In this document: positions 55,851-64,000 of the stretch, piece after piece
Layout: each line of letters opens with the position of its first letter
How positions within the stretch are numbered: position 1 is the first letter of the stretch
Source: Siphonodentalium dalli
Lineage: Eukaryota; Mollusca; Scaphopoda; Gadilida; Siphonodentaliidae
Length of the DNA: 64,000 nucleotides
Direction of reading: 5' to 3'
Assembly: GCA_032622095.1 (NCBI GenBank)
Contig: CP136066.1
Span: forward strand, 101,517,319-101,581,318
Program-made: the position numbers and the translations under genes
Notes under the pieces: generated by a model
The model's input: only the letters and a program-made list of their open reading frames with translations
The model's database searches: none
Told to the model about the DNA's origin: nothing

Positions 55851-56943
55851 AATGAAAAAATATAATTTTATTGTTTAAAGGTACTCAATCCGATCAGGCG
55901 GTCCCCAAATGACCGAGATACAACAACAACAACATTTCTTTAAAATATGCTTTAGTTATCAGAATCGATTAATTGCAACAAAATAATGCTAACCACTGTC
56001 AACTATGGTATCAAATTTCCCAAACGTGTTATTTATCAACATTTTGTTCAACGAAATATCACTTGAGTTTCATGAAATTTGGCCATATTACCACTTGACT
56101 TTAGTGTTATCCATCTTCATCCCAATTTTGTCTGACCGTCCGTTTGATGACGTGTTTCTGGGCCACAAATAATTGCACATCTCGAGAAATGCCAAATCGA
56201 TATCTGATCACTCTGAGCTTTGATGGTGGGTTCCTCGACTCGAATCAAATGTTTTTTACCCCCAAAGCCAAAGAAATAGTAATTTAGGAGCATTAGTTCG
56301 GATAATGCATCTTTAAACGAAAAACATATTGTAAGCTTAGACCAGTGTTTCATACTAATATTTCTGCACTCAAACATACTTTGTGACCCATGTGGCCCCC
56401 TTGGTGGAGTCCATCAGGGCCAGTTGCCTCCCTCTGCTATGTCGCCCCTGAATATTCAACTTTTGTCACTGAAGGCACATTGGTCATACAATATAAAACA
56501 CCTGAACCAGGTAATAATTTAAAAAATTGGACCAATAGTAAAACATTTTCCTACTTTCTGTTGAACTTTAGACTTCAAAAGTTCAATTGTTAGCTAGGTT
56601 TGAATTATTCAGAAGTTGGAAATCCAGTTGGAAACTTTTAAGGTGTGTGGAAATTATATTGGACCGAATTTGTCTGGTTCAAGCTGGTTCAAGGGGAATT
56701 TATATCTGGCAGAGTTAGGAATTTGTCTTGTTAAAGGGGGAGTGGGGAATGATCAGCTTGAATTTGGAACTTTTTACATTTGGTTTACACACTCACACTC
56801 CCTTCCTGATGAAGATCCTCTATAGTTATATCCCTGAATTTTCATATAAGCTTTCCAATATTAATGTATAATACTAATTTTTTATCTGCCTTTTTACTTG
56901 CTGTAACGTTTATTGTATAGTACACAGTTTGAAGTTTGACTAA
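55851..56943. other. Intron 8, nothing recognised
   Basis: Two open frames of 60-90 codons occur but show no family pattern and no splice context. Confidence 0.5.
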
Positions 56944-56986
56944 CCATATCTATACTGAATGGATTCTCCCATTCATTTATAACACT
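56944..56986. mobile_element. T2 MITE head, cut by a T4 element
   Basis: ATCTATACTGAATGGATTCT plus CCCATTCATTTATAA, then an abrupt switch to a T4 terminus (CAAGCCTGAGTTTAGTG). Confidence 0.6.
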
Positions 56987-56988
56987 CA

Positions 56989-57546
56989 AGCCTGAGTTTA
57001 GTGTGCCTGTCATTTGCAAAATGAGGTCCCCAGAGAGTGAAGCATCAGGCTAGCATCACTAAATTCACCCTCTGGGGACCTCATTCTGCATGGCCTCATC
57101 TGCTATGGGAGACATAGACTCAGATTGAAGTTCCCAAATGGTGAATATTGTGATGTGCACCCATTGGGAACCTCAATTCACCCTCTGGGGACCTCATTCT
57201 GCATGGCCTCATCTGCTATGGGAGACATAGACTCAGATTGAAGTTCCCAAATGGTGAATATTGTGATGTGCACCCATTGGGAACCTCGATTTAATATGCA
57301 ATGTGTCGTCTGCCAATTTGGGAATATTGAGAAACTAAACTAAAAAAAAAATAGAATCTTTGTGAAGAAGTTGCTATAAAAATTTGATAATAAAGATACT
57401 TTCCAGAGAAGATGAGGCCTATAAGAAGAATGAGATTCCCAGAGGGTGAATTTAGTGCTGCTAGCCCGCTATGCGGAATAGCATCACTAAATTCACACTC
57501 TGGGAACCTCATTCTGCAAATAACAGGCACACTAAACTCAGTCTTG
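56989..57546. mobile_element. T4 element with a 113-bp internal duplication
   Basis: Outer inverted ends CAAGCCTGAGTTTAGTGTGC and GCACACTAAACTCAGTCTTG. The segment 57062-57174 is repeated without visible change at 57175-57287. A further core fragment lies at 57620-57712. Confidence 0.75.
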
Positions 57547-57599
57547 GTTCTTATAATCCCCCTTTTTTTAAAGCATCAACTTGCAAACCACTACTTCAC

Positions 57600-57626
57600 A
57601 TGAATGGGGTGGGGTGGGGTGGGGGA
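57600..57626. repeat. (GGGGT)n microsatellite
   Basis: ATGGGGTGGGGTGGGGTGGG, four units in a G-rich run. Confidence 0.8.
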
Positions 57627-57712
57627 TATAGAGAAACTTAACTAAAATGAAAAAGAATCTATGTGAAGAAGTTTCTATAGAAATTTGATAATAAATAATC
57701 TTTCCAGAGAAA

Positions 57713-58599
57713 TTATAATTTTAATGGGGCATGAGATTTGACCTGATTAGCAACCATATAAGTTCATATCTTGATGAGGTGGGGTCGGTCGTATCTCTTA
57801 TTTCGAAGACTTGTGTGTGCAGGGTGACACCAGTTTAACATGTGCTGATCAAGGGAAATAATTCCGTATTAAAGGAAATGATTAAATGGGTATTAGTAAT
57901 CTCTCTGATCTTCTATCGTGACATTTGTCCTGCAATACAACTTTATCAGTCTGTGGAAGCCCCTGGCTGATCTGTTCCAGCACAGGCACATATTAGCAGG
58001 ACGGAAGACCTAAAGTCATTGATTTTGGATTTGTTGAGTTTATTACAAGCTTAGGTAGTGCTAATCAGTTCAGAATCCACGCCCATTCTATTTGGGCTCG
58101 TGTTATTAATTTGGTTCGGAGAGCTGAACTGCAGTTTCATTTTCTATTCTTTATTTCCTGACCCGGCTCATTTCCTTGTGAATCGAAGCTTGGTATGATT
58201 TTATTAGGATGAAATGATTGGGTTGTATTGTGCATGGATTTGTCTCATTTATCAGCAGGACGTCCCGTTTATTACCTGTACCATTGACGAGTGTGTTCGC
58301 GGAAATTACTGTTCCACCTGCAATTAAATCAGGCACAGTAATTCAGGAGTCAGGAATATTTAAAAACAGTTTCAGCTTTTGTTGAAAAAAGTGATTAGAT
58401 AGCAGAACTGGTTCATGGTATCTCGCATCACATTGACTTTTATCATTTTATAATTTATAACATTTCTACAAATGTTTTCAAGTGTGCTCTAGTTATAATA
58501 AAACTGACAATTGGTAAAACAACAGAAAATCATGGGGAATTTAGAAGAGATAATTGATTTATTTTTTACCCACACTTTTCAAAGAAAAATGGAGGTTAT
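57713..58599. other. Intron 8, nothing recognised
   Basis: Moderately GC-rich and unique-looking. No supported feature. Confidence 0.5.
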
Positions 58600-58735
58600 T
58601 CAGGATTTACTTTGTCCATCTGTCTGTCTGTTTGACTGGCCGTCTTTCTGTCAGTCTGTCCAGGCATGTCTCAGCCATGGATTATCGGATTTGAATGGAA
58701 TTTGGTACAGATGTTCGGCATCGGGAATACTTACA
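58600..58735 (+). repeat. Single S-type unit with TCTG run
   Basis: A CCATCTGTCTGTCTG run (58617-58631) is followed by AATGGAATTTGGTACAGATGTTCGG, the same order of words as in S2/S3, but with only one unit. Confidence 0.55.
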
Positions 58736-58901
58736 AAAGAGGCCTCAATGACATTGATAGTTTTTTTTTTTTTTCTTCAAATTTGTTTTTCTTATTTTTT
58801 GGGTCATAACAACAGGCATCGAAATAAAAACACCTAACGTGACCCTTGTTATTCAATGGGGCAGGGTCTGAGAACCAAAACCCTTTTTTTGTTGGCCTTA
58901 A

Positions 58902-59125
58902 CCCTTTCTTTGCCAAATAACAAGGACAACAAACAAAATTAGTGAACTTATTATCTGAACATTTCCCACCAATTAATAGAAATCCTTCAGCATTTGTATT
59001 ATCTTTTCATCTGTCTGTGATTTGCTCATAATCATATTTTCTGAACACCACTCGTAATGAATAATAGACCATTCCAGTATATACTTTTATAATCTGGTGG
59101 GAGACTCCATTTAGCAAACAAAGGG
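58902..59125. mobile_element. T2 MITE (224 bp, inverted) with TTAA target duplication
   Basis: TTAA at 58898-58901 and 59126-59129, with CCCTTTCTTTGCCAAATAA and CCATTTAGCAAACAAAGGG termini. Core GAACTTATTATCTGAACATT. Confidence 0.8.
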
Positions 59126-59441
59126 TTAATAGAGCAGTGTCACCTGAAAGACACTATCTCATTTGATATTGATTTCTCTATTCATTATTTCGTTTTTTTT
59201 TTTTAGATATTTTAGTGGAAGAGCAATAATTATTTTGTTAATTTTTCAATAACAAAAGTACTTTCTTTGGTGTATATTTGTCTAGTTCATATCACACATT
59301 TGGTTTTCAACATTTATTTTCCCCAAAAACTGTGTTAAATTTGATTTTGGTATGTCGTTGTTGTAACTGGAAGTTTGGAATCCTGAATACATCTTTAACC
59401 CTTAATTTACTGGAAGTTTGGAATCCTGAATACATCTTTAA

Positions 59442-59723
59442 CCCTTAATTTACTAATACTCATTGACGAGTTCCCTTAGGAAATGTTCAGATAATAAGCT
59501 CAACAGGTCGTTTTTTTTACTTATTATCTAAACATTTCCCACAAATGAATATGGTCGATAACTTACTATCGATATTTAAACTTTTCCAACCAAATGAATA
59601 GAAATCATTCTTGTATTATCTGTCCTCTACTTATATTGCCTGAACATCCTCCTGATCTATCATTGACCATTCCCATGTATAATTTTATAACTGAATGGGA
59701 GAATCCATTTAGTAAATAAAGGG
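59442..59723. mobile_element. T2 MITE (282 bp, inverted) with TTAA target duplication
   Basis: TTAA at 59438-59441 and 59724-59727, with CCCTTAATTTACTAATACTC and TTTAGTAAATAAAGGG termini. Preceded by a 44-bp tandem duplication that repeats the left boundary (59365-59452). Confidence 0.8.
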
Positions 59724-60083
59724 TTAAGGATTTGGTTCTCATAATCAGCAGCAGCGCTTTCACCACCAGGTTTTCCCCCACCTCCTCGATACAGCGTAAT
59801 CCATTCTGATGGGTAACCTCCCGACCAGCCCCGAGGGTGTCACTTGTTCTCGTCAGATTCCCCACTGTTTATAATCCGGAGATATTGTTCGGTGGCCTCT
59901 GTTATAATGGTGCACGATCTTTAGCAGATGCTTTCATAACGTCCCGAGGCTTTAATAGGATTTATCCCCCCTTTTAACCTCTGACCCCAGTAATTTGCCT
60001 AATTGCCTTTTGTGTGAAGATAAACCCATCAAGCATTTACTATGCCTGGTCTTGTCTTATTGCCAAATTATGCATTTTATTTA

Positions 60084-60237
60084 GTATCGTCCCAAACAAA
60101 GTTTGGTGGGGGGATATAGAAATGGTTTCCGTGAGTCAGTCCATACGTCAGTGAGTCCATCCATCATAACTTCATAAGCCAGATTTAAATAATCTTTGGT
60201 ATGCTCATGAATGACTTTGGAATAGAATGGATAGACT
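60084..60237 (+). repeat. Single S-type unit with CCCAAAC hairpin
   Basis: A TCCCAAAC/GTTTGGTGGGGGGA hairpin opens it. GTCAGTCCATACGTCAGTGA, CATAACTTCATAAGCC and AATCTTTGGTATGCTCATGA follow. It ends at the TTAA that bounds the next T1 MITE. Confidence 0.55.
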
Positions 60238-60241
60238 TTAA

Positions 60242-60823
60242 CCCCTTTCATGACTGGAACTGCATGTGCCAATGCATTCTCTTATATATGCGAGTCTGCC
60301 ATTGGTAGCCTCGCATATATGAGAGAATGCACTGGCTTTCAAGGTCATTGTAAATATTGTTAGGCCAATGTATTCTCATAAATGCAGGACCGGTTCTAAT
60401 ATAGAAAATGAGTATCACTTCATTATGGAATGTTCACACTATTTCCATATCAGAAATGAACTTTTCCAAATTGTTGGTAGTTATCACAGTAAGTTTACAA
60501 GTATGTCAAATGATCAGAAATTTAATTGTATATTGAATAATGATACCTCTGACATACGCTTCTTGATAAGTTTTTAGAATGAATATTGTGCACGCCATCA
60601 CACCATAAAACACATGTAGTTATAATTATTATAGACATGCCATGCTCACATGCAATTATTTATTAATTATTGTTTTATGCTTTGTATTCTTATCATACTG
60701 CCTTTATTGGTGTTTATGCAAATAAATCTTATCTTATTTTATCTTATCTGTTATATGCATATATGAGAGAATGCAGTGACACAGGATTTTCGCAAATTTC
60801 AGGAAGCTCCAGCCATCGAAGGG
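60242..60823. mobile_element. T1 MITE split by a LINE fragment
   Basis: TTAA at 60238-60241 and 60824-60827, termini CCCCTTTCATGACTGGAACT and CTCCAGCCATCGAAGGG. The second hairpin is interrupted at about 60386 by a 364-bp insertion and resumes at about 60751. Confidence 0.8.
60387..60750 (+). mobile_element. 5'-truncated non-LTR retrotransposon 3' end
   Basis: The open frame to 60577 encodes CRTGSNIENEYHFIMECSHY then FHIRNELF, the Cys/His pattern typical of the C terminus of LINE reverse-transcriptase ORFs. A ~170-bp 3' UTR and a tail of ATCTTATCTTATTTTATCTT-type repeats follow. Only the last ~65 residues remain. The clade was not determined. Confidence 0.7.
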
Positions 60824-61100
60824 TTAAAGTGATATTAAACACTCTTCTGGGGTGATAGATTGAGAATAAAGTACGGTAGTTAATTTCATAAATTTCATAT
60901 CCAAATTGGCAGCACACAACATGATCACTCTTAAGTATAAATTATATGCAGTGATTATCTCTGGAGGAATCATTGCTATTTGTTTATCATCAAAAATTTG
61001 TCCCGAGCAGAGGAGTATTTCTTTACAATTGTGCTTAGTTCAGATGTTGTGTTTTCTGAAATTGTATAATCAATGTGGCTGTAATTTTCAGTAATATTAA

Positions 61101-61740
61101 CTATACCCCTTTTTAAAAAAAAAGGGGGGGGTATACTGTTTTGCACCTGTCCGTGTAGCCAAGCATTGAGCTATCCTTATGTCCGCCGATGTCTGTTCAT
61201 GTCATAACTGGAACAGTAGTGCTCGGATGTCAATGAAATTTGGTATGGATGTTCACTACTATGAAGACATTAAATAGAGGGTTCCATCGTTTTGTTCGGA
61301 TTTTGAATTCTAGAGTTATTCATCTTTGTTTATCTGGAAATGTTGCCTTTTTGGTTCATCTGATGTCTGTTCATGTCATAACTTCAACAGTTGTGTTGGG
61401 ATTAAGAATGAAATTTGGTATGGATGTTCACTACTATGAGGTCATTCAATAGAGGGTTCCATCGTTTTGTTCTGATTTTCCATTCTAGAGTTATTCATCT
61501 TTTTTTATCTGGAAATGTTGGCTTTTTGGTCCCTGCGATGTCTGTTCAGGCCATAACTTGAACAGTAATGCTCAGATCTCAATGAAATTTGGTATGGATG
61601 TTCACCACTATGAGGACATTTAATGGCGTGTTCAACCAATTTGTTTTAGTTTTTCGTTCTATAGTTATTCATCTTTATTTATATGAAAATACAAATTTTT
61701 GGGTCCATCTGAGTATATCAGTCATAGGTTATAGCTAGGC
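61101..61740 (+). repeat. S3 tandem array with TATACCCC hairpin
   Basis: Starts with a hairpin (TATACCCCTTTTT and AAAAAGGGGGGGGTATA arms, 61102-61135) and a GTCCGTGTAGCC region. Three units of ~172-176 bp follow (about 61199, 61371, 61547) with CATAACTTGAACAGT, AATGAAATTTGGTATGGATG, TTCACTACTATGAGGACATT and GAGTTATTCATCTTT. Confidence 0.8.
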
Positions 61741-61905
61741 CCACACAAGGCGGTATGTCACAATGGGGTATGCACCGGATGACAGTCCATCTCTTGTTGA
61801 ATGCTACATTCTTTCAGTGAGTAAGGTACCTGGCTACTCACATATCTATTTTGATTCACTCAATTAACTACATATATCTTTAACATTTATGTTTATATTC
61901 TACAG

Positions 61906-62020
61906 ACTGGCAAAAAACTGAGGCCCAGATAAAACGAGAACAGTTGCTCCTGGAAGAGTTGGTGAATGTCGTAAACAAGCGGGACGAACTTGTCCAGCAT
62001 CTTGATTCTCAGGAGAGAGC
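61906..62020 (+). CDS. EHBP1: EHBP1-like exon 9 of window: bMERB third helix
   Basis: TATTCTACAG precedes 61906 and the consensus donor GTAAGT follows 62020. Phase 1 in, phase 2 out. It encodes [20 protein letters not shown] and [19 protein letters not shown]. The [20 protein letters not shown]+RDELV pattern spans the exon 8/9 junction and is diagnostic for EHBP1-type bMERB. The exon sits in otherwise unassigned sequence about 170 bp downstream of an S3 tandem array. Confidence 0.95.
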
Positions 62021-62534
62021 GTAAGTATTCACTAACTTCCTCAATGTAGTTGTAGGGGTGAGCGTGGGAGAAATAGGCCCAGATATTACAACTACAGGAA
62101 CATCTCACGACGACGGGCGTATCAATGAGACATAAGCAATATGTATAGCATTATATCCAATCAGCTCTAACCGAGTTACATCCTCACTTTAACCAGACAG
62201 TCCAACTTTCTCTCTCTCTGTATATCTCTCTTTCTTGCTCTCTCTCTTTCTCTCTCTCCCCTGCTTCTCACGACATCATTACTATTATTATAATATTTTC
62301 ATTCCTTCCCGTCTGACCGCCCCCCCTCTGCACTTAATGAAGAGTGGGTATGAAGCAAAAAATATGGTCTATATACGACCCAAAGCATCCAGCTTTGGTT
62401 CGTTATTATGATTGGAATAAATATGTTAACACTAACAATAGGAACTTGTGCACCTACGAATATGAGCTCAGTCTCAGCTCAGCTCTACTTCAAATAACAT
62501 CTTCCAAAAGATGATTGCACCCTTGTTCTGATCA
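62021..62534. other. Last intron, pyrimidine tracts only
   Basis: Apart from the CT tract at 62207-62265, nothing is recognised. Confidence 0.5.
62207..62265. repeat. (CT)n pyrimidine tract
   Basis: TCTCTCTCTCTGTATATCTC and following CT/CTT runs in the last intron. Confidence 0.8.
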
Positions 62535-62640
62535 GGCCTCAATATATGGTACTTGTCCCTAAATGGTGAATTTAGTGACGCTACCCTGCACAGCTGGCTA
62601 GCATCACCAAATTCATCCTCTGGGGACCTCATTCTGCATT
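62535..62640. mobile_element. T4 element, single palindromic half
   Basis: AATGGTGAATTTAGTGACGC to CCTCTGGGGACCTCATTCTG, one palindromic segment without the core. Confidence 0.6.
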
Positions 62641-62698
62641 GAATCATCAAATTAATTACATCAATAAAAAGAATTCAGTAGCCAGGTCGATTTTTGTA

Positions 62699-62915
62699 TC
62701 AACCCATATACCATGTGCCAATGCATTCTCTTATATATGCGAGTCGACCATAGGTCACCTCGCATATATAAGAGAATGCATTGGCCTAACATTTTTGTTT
62801 TTGTTTTTTATTTTTTTTAAATTTTTTACAATTTTAATAATTTATTCTTATATTCTATAACAGACTTATTTTGTAGGTTTAGGGCCGATGAGATCGGCCC
62901 CTGGCACTCAAAGGG
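62699..62915. mobile_element. T1b MITE, decayed
   Basis: A perfect hairpin on GCCAATGCATTCTCTTATAT, an AT-rich spacer and a terminal AAAGGGTTAT. Termini differ from the T1 consensus and no TTAA pair is intact. Confidence 0.55.
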
Positions 62916-62967
62916 TTATTCTCTTAAACCTATCTGCCCCGAGTGATGGAGGACATGTTGATTTTAA

Positions 62968-63188
62968 CCCTTTCTTTATTAAACTTCATTGATGAGTAGT
63001 TATCACTTAGGAAATGTTCAGATGATAAGTTTGTTGAACTTATTATCTAAACATTTCCCTCAATAATTAGGGCTCATTCTGCACTTTCATTTGCCTTTCG
63101 ACTTGTTTTTATCAACATAACATCCATCCAATGGAATAATACACCATTATGATGTACACTTTTTAACTGACCTTTAGTATAGAAAGGG
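62968..63188. mobile_element. T2 MITE (221 bp, inverted) with TTAA target duplication
   Basis: TTAA at 62964-62967 and 63189-63192, with CCCTTTCTTTATTAAACTTC and TTTAGTATAGAAAGGG termini. It ends 64 bp before the last EHBP1-like exon, so the transposon lies inside the final intron next to the acceptor region. Confidence 0.85.
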
Positions 63189-63255
63189 TTAAGGTGGCGT
63201 TATAACAAATCAGATTGTTCGTTTCAATTGGATGTGGTGCTTATTTGGATTTCAG

Positions 63256-63337
63256 AATTGAAGAGGAAGCTGAACTGGACAAACAGATTTCAGAGGGGAA
63301 TCTGCTGAAAGAAGAGCGAAGCTGCATAATACAATGA
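63256..63337 (+). CDS. EHBP1: EHBP1-like terminal exon: end of bMERB and CAAX box
   Basis: GATTTCAG precedes 63256. It opens in phase 2 and closes with TGA at 63335-63337. It encodes IEEEAELDKQISEGNLLKEE and RSCIIQ. The C-terminal C-I-I-Q fits the CAAX rule (cysteine, two aliphatics, then Gln, a residue associated with farnesylation), and EHBP1 family members end in a comparable box. Prenylation would place the C terminus on endosomal membranes, and Rab binding by bMERB would add specificity. An AATAAA at 63379-63384 is only 42 nt past the stop, so either the 3' UTR is short or a later signal is used. Confidence 0.92.
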
Positions 63338-63378
63338 TTCGTCACAAATCTGAGGATGATGGGGCATCACACATAGAT

Positions 63379-63384
63379 AATAAA
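63379..63384 (+). promoter_or_regulatory. Candidate poly(A) signal for the EHBP1-like gene
   Basis: AATAAA 42 nt downstream of the stop codon. A poly(A)-like A run follows immediately and there is no obvious GU-rich element close by, so a more distal site is equally possible. Confidence 0.35.
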
Positions 63385-63599
63385 AAAACAGGGAGGGTGG
63401 TAGGATGGCTGGGAAAATGTTGATACAACTAGTTACTGGTCTATATATATCCAAACTATGTGTACCATTGCCTTGTCAATAGAAAGATTATTGTCGACCA
63501 ATAGAAAGCTTGTATAACAGTCTATATCCCCTTTTGCACACCCCCTCCCCTGAACATCTACTGGCATACGTATTTGCCATGATTAGTACTGAAATAGGG

Positions 63600-64000
63600 A
63601 TCTGGTTGTGTAATTTATTATGGCATATTGGCAATTGAACAACTTTCCAGTCAACCGAGTCATCATCCACATATATGGCAAGGGATCATAATGTTTAATA
63701 ATAGCCCTACTTGAAAAATTGGGGGGGGGTTTGTTCACTGCCAATATACCATAATAAATTACACCACCAGATTATATGCATCTGTCTGTCGGTCCATCCA
63801 TCCATCCGAGGCAAATGTCTTGACAATGGCTTATCGGTTCTTATTTAAATTTGTTATATATTAGGGATATGGAGGTCTAGCTATCAACAGAGGGGCCAAT
63901 GACCTTGTTCATGTTTTCCATTATACAGTTATCCTTCTTTGTTTATCCAGAAATGATGGTTTTCTGTCTGTCTGACTTGAGTATTTCAGCCATGGGTTGG
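63600..64000 (+). repeat. S-type tandem unit with inverted-repeat head, runs off the window
   Basis: GTGTAATTTATTATGGCATATTGG (63606-63629) recurs inverted at about 63744-63767, with a poly-G run between. A TCTGTCTGTCGGTCCATCCA run (63781-63805) and a monomer resembling S3 follow. The element continues past the window end. Confidence 0.55.

Larger units (their letters stand above)
598..63337 (+). other. EHBP1: EHBP1-like gene, 3' part (ten exons, nine introns)
   Basis: This entry spans the host gene; the exons are listed separately. Ten segments bounded by AG/GT sites join with consistent phases (0-1, 1-1, 1-0, 0-1, 1-0, 0-1, 1-2, 2-1, 1-2, 2-stop) into 323 codons plus a stop. The product has a charged linker followed by a coiled-coil bMERB domain (about residues 161-305 of the in-window product) and ends in a CAAX box. 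In the known family, EHBP1 is an adaptor linking EHD-positive endocytic membranes to actin and binding Rab8/10/13-type GTPases through bMERB. The order of conserved blocks fits EHBP1 better than MICAL or MICAL-like proteins, which also have bMERB but lack this CAAX ending. N-terminal exons (C2-like, CH) lie upstream of the window. Additional phase-compatible small exons could have been missed. Confidence 0.9.

Noticed and set aside
58511-58837. 108-codon frame as a gene
   Set aside because: It includes an S-type TCTG run and a T-rich tract; no domain, and no splice or start support.
1-64000. Integrated viral sequence or toxin gene
   Set aside because: I saw no capsid, integrase, polymerase or toxin-like frame; all multi-kilobase mobile DNA here is explained by cut-and-paste, LINE or tandem-array elements.

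Overview
This is a piece of an animal nuclear genome. It is AT-rich and intron-rich, with no bacterial or viral gene organisation. One host gene runs through the whole window on the + strand. Ten spliced exons between 598 and 63337 join in phase (972 nt, 323 codons plus stop) and encode the C-terminal third of an EH-domain-binding protein 1 (EHBP1) orthologue. They cover the post-CH-domain linker, a coiled-coil bMERB (DUF3585) Rab-binding domain, and a C-terminal prenylation box ending C-I-I-Q. The C2 and CH domain exons lie upstream of the window. The organism is probably a marine invertebrate, and a mollusc or other lophotrochozoan is my best guess. The guess rests on the intronic repeats (terminal AGCTCAACTT hairpin, pyrimidine run, tandem ~160-bp units) and on the mobile-element repertoire. 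The species cannot be named from the sequence.

The nine introns (about 1.1 to 18.4 kb) are packed with mobile DNA. Introns 1-2 (752-13526) hold a tandem-repeat element (S1), TTAA-flanked MITEs, a long-inverted-repeat element (T4) and a decayed minus-strand transposon gene (7823-12020) ending in an XPG/PIN-like nuclease region and a Cys-rich tail. Introns 3-5 hold palindromic TA-flanked MITEs (T3) and a second S1 element.

Intron 6 (22677-34860) holds a stack of DNA transposons. An older ~1.09-kb repeat (H, copy A) was invaded by a 1.2-kb non-autonomous hAT (26202-27400), a 328-bp MITE (27929-28256) and a complete hAT with an uninterrupted 697-residue transposase (28526-31698). A second, inverted copy of H at 42025-43113 in intron 7 lacks all three insertions and so preserves the three empty sites. 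A further hAT (33008-34179) follows.

Intron 7 (34961-53331) adds two copies of another hAT family (35586-37443 and 39098-39566), both with perfect 8-bp target duplications, a nested tandem array, TTAA elements and a tRNA-derived SINE. Intron 8 contains more TTAA MITEs, one split by a 5'-truncated LINE.

The most general pattern is that at least five tandem-repeat families with unrelated sequence share one layout: terminal hairpin, TCYG-type run, then ~120-175-bp monomers containing ATAACT and TTTGGTATG-like words. At least five TTAA-flanked families also all begin CCCTY. Most short open frames in the window are chance or repeat-derived and are not annotated.
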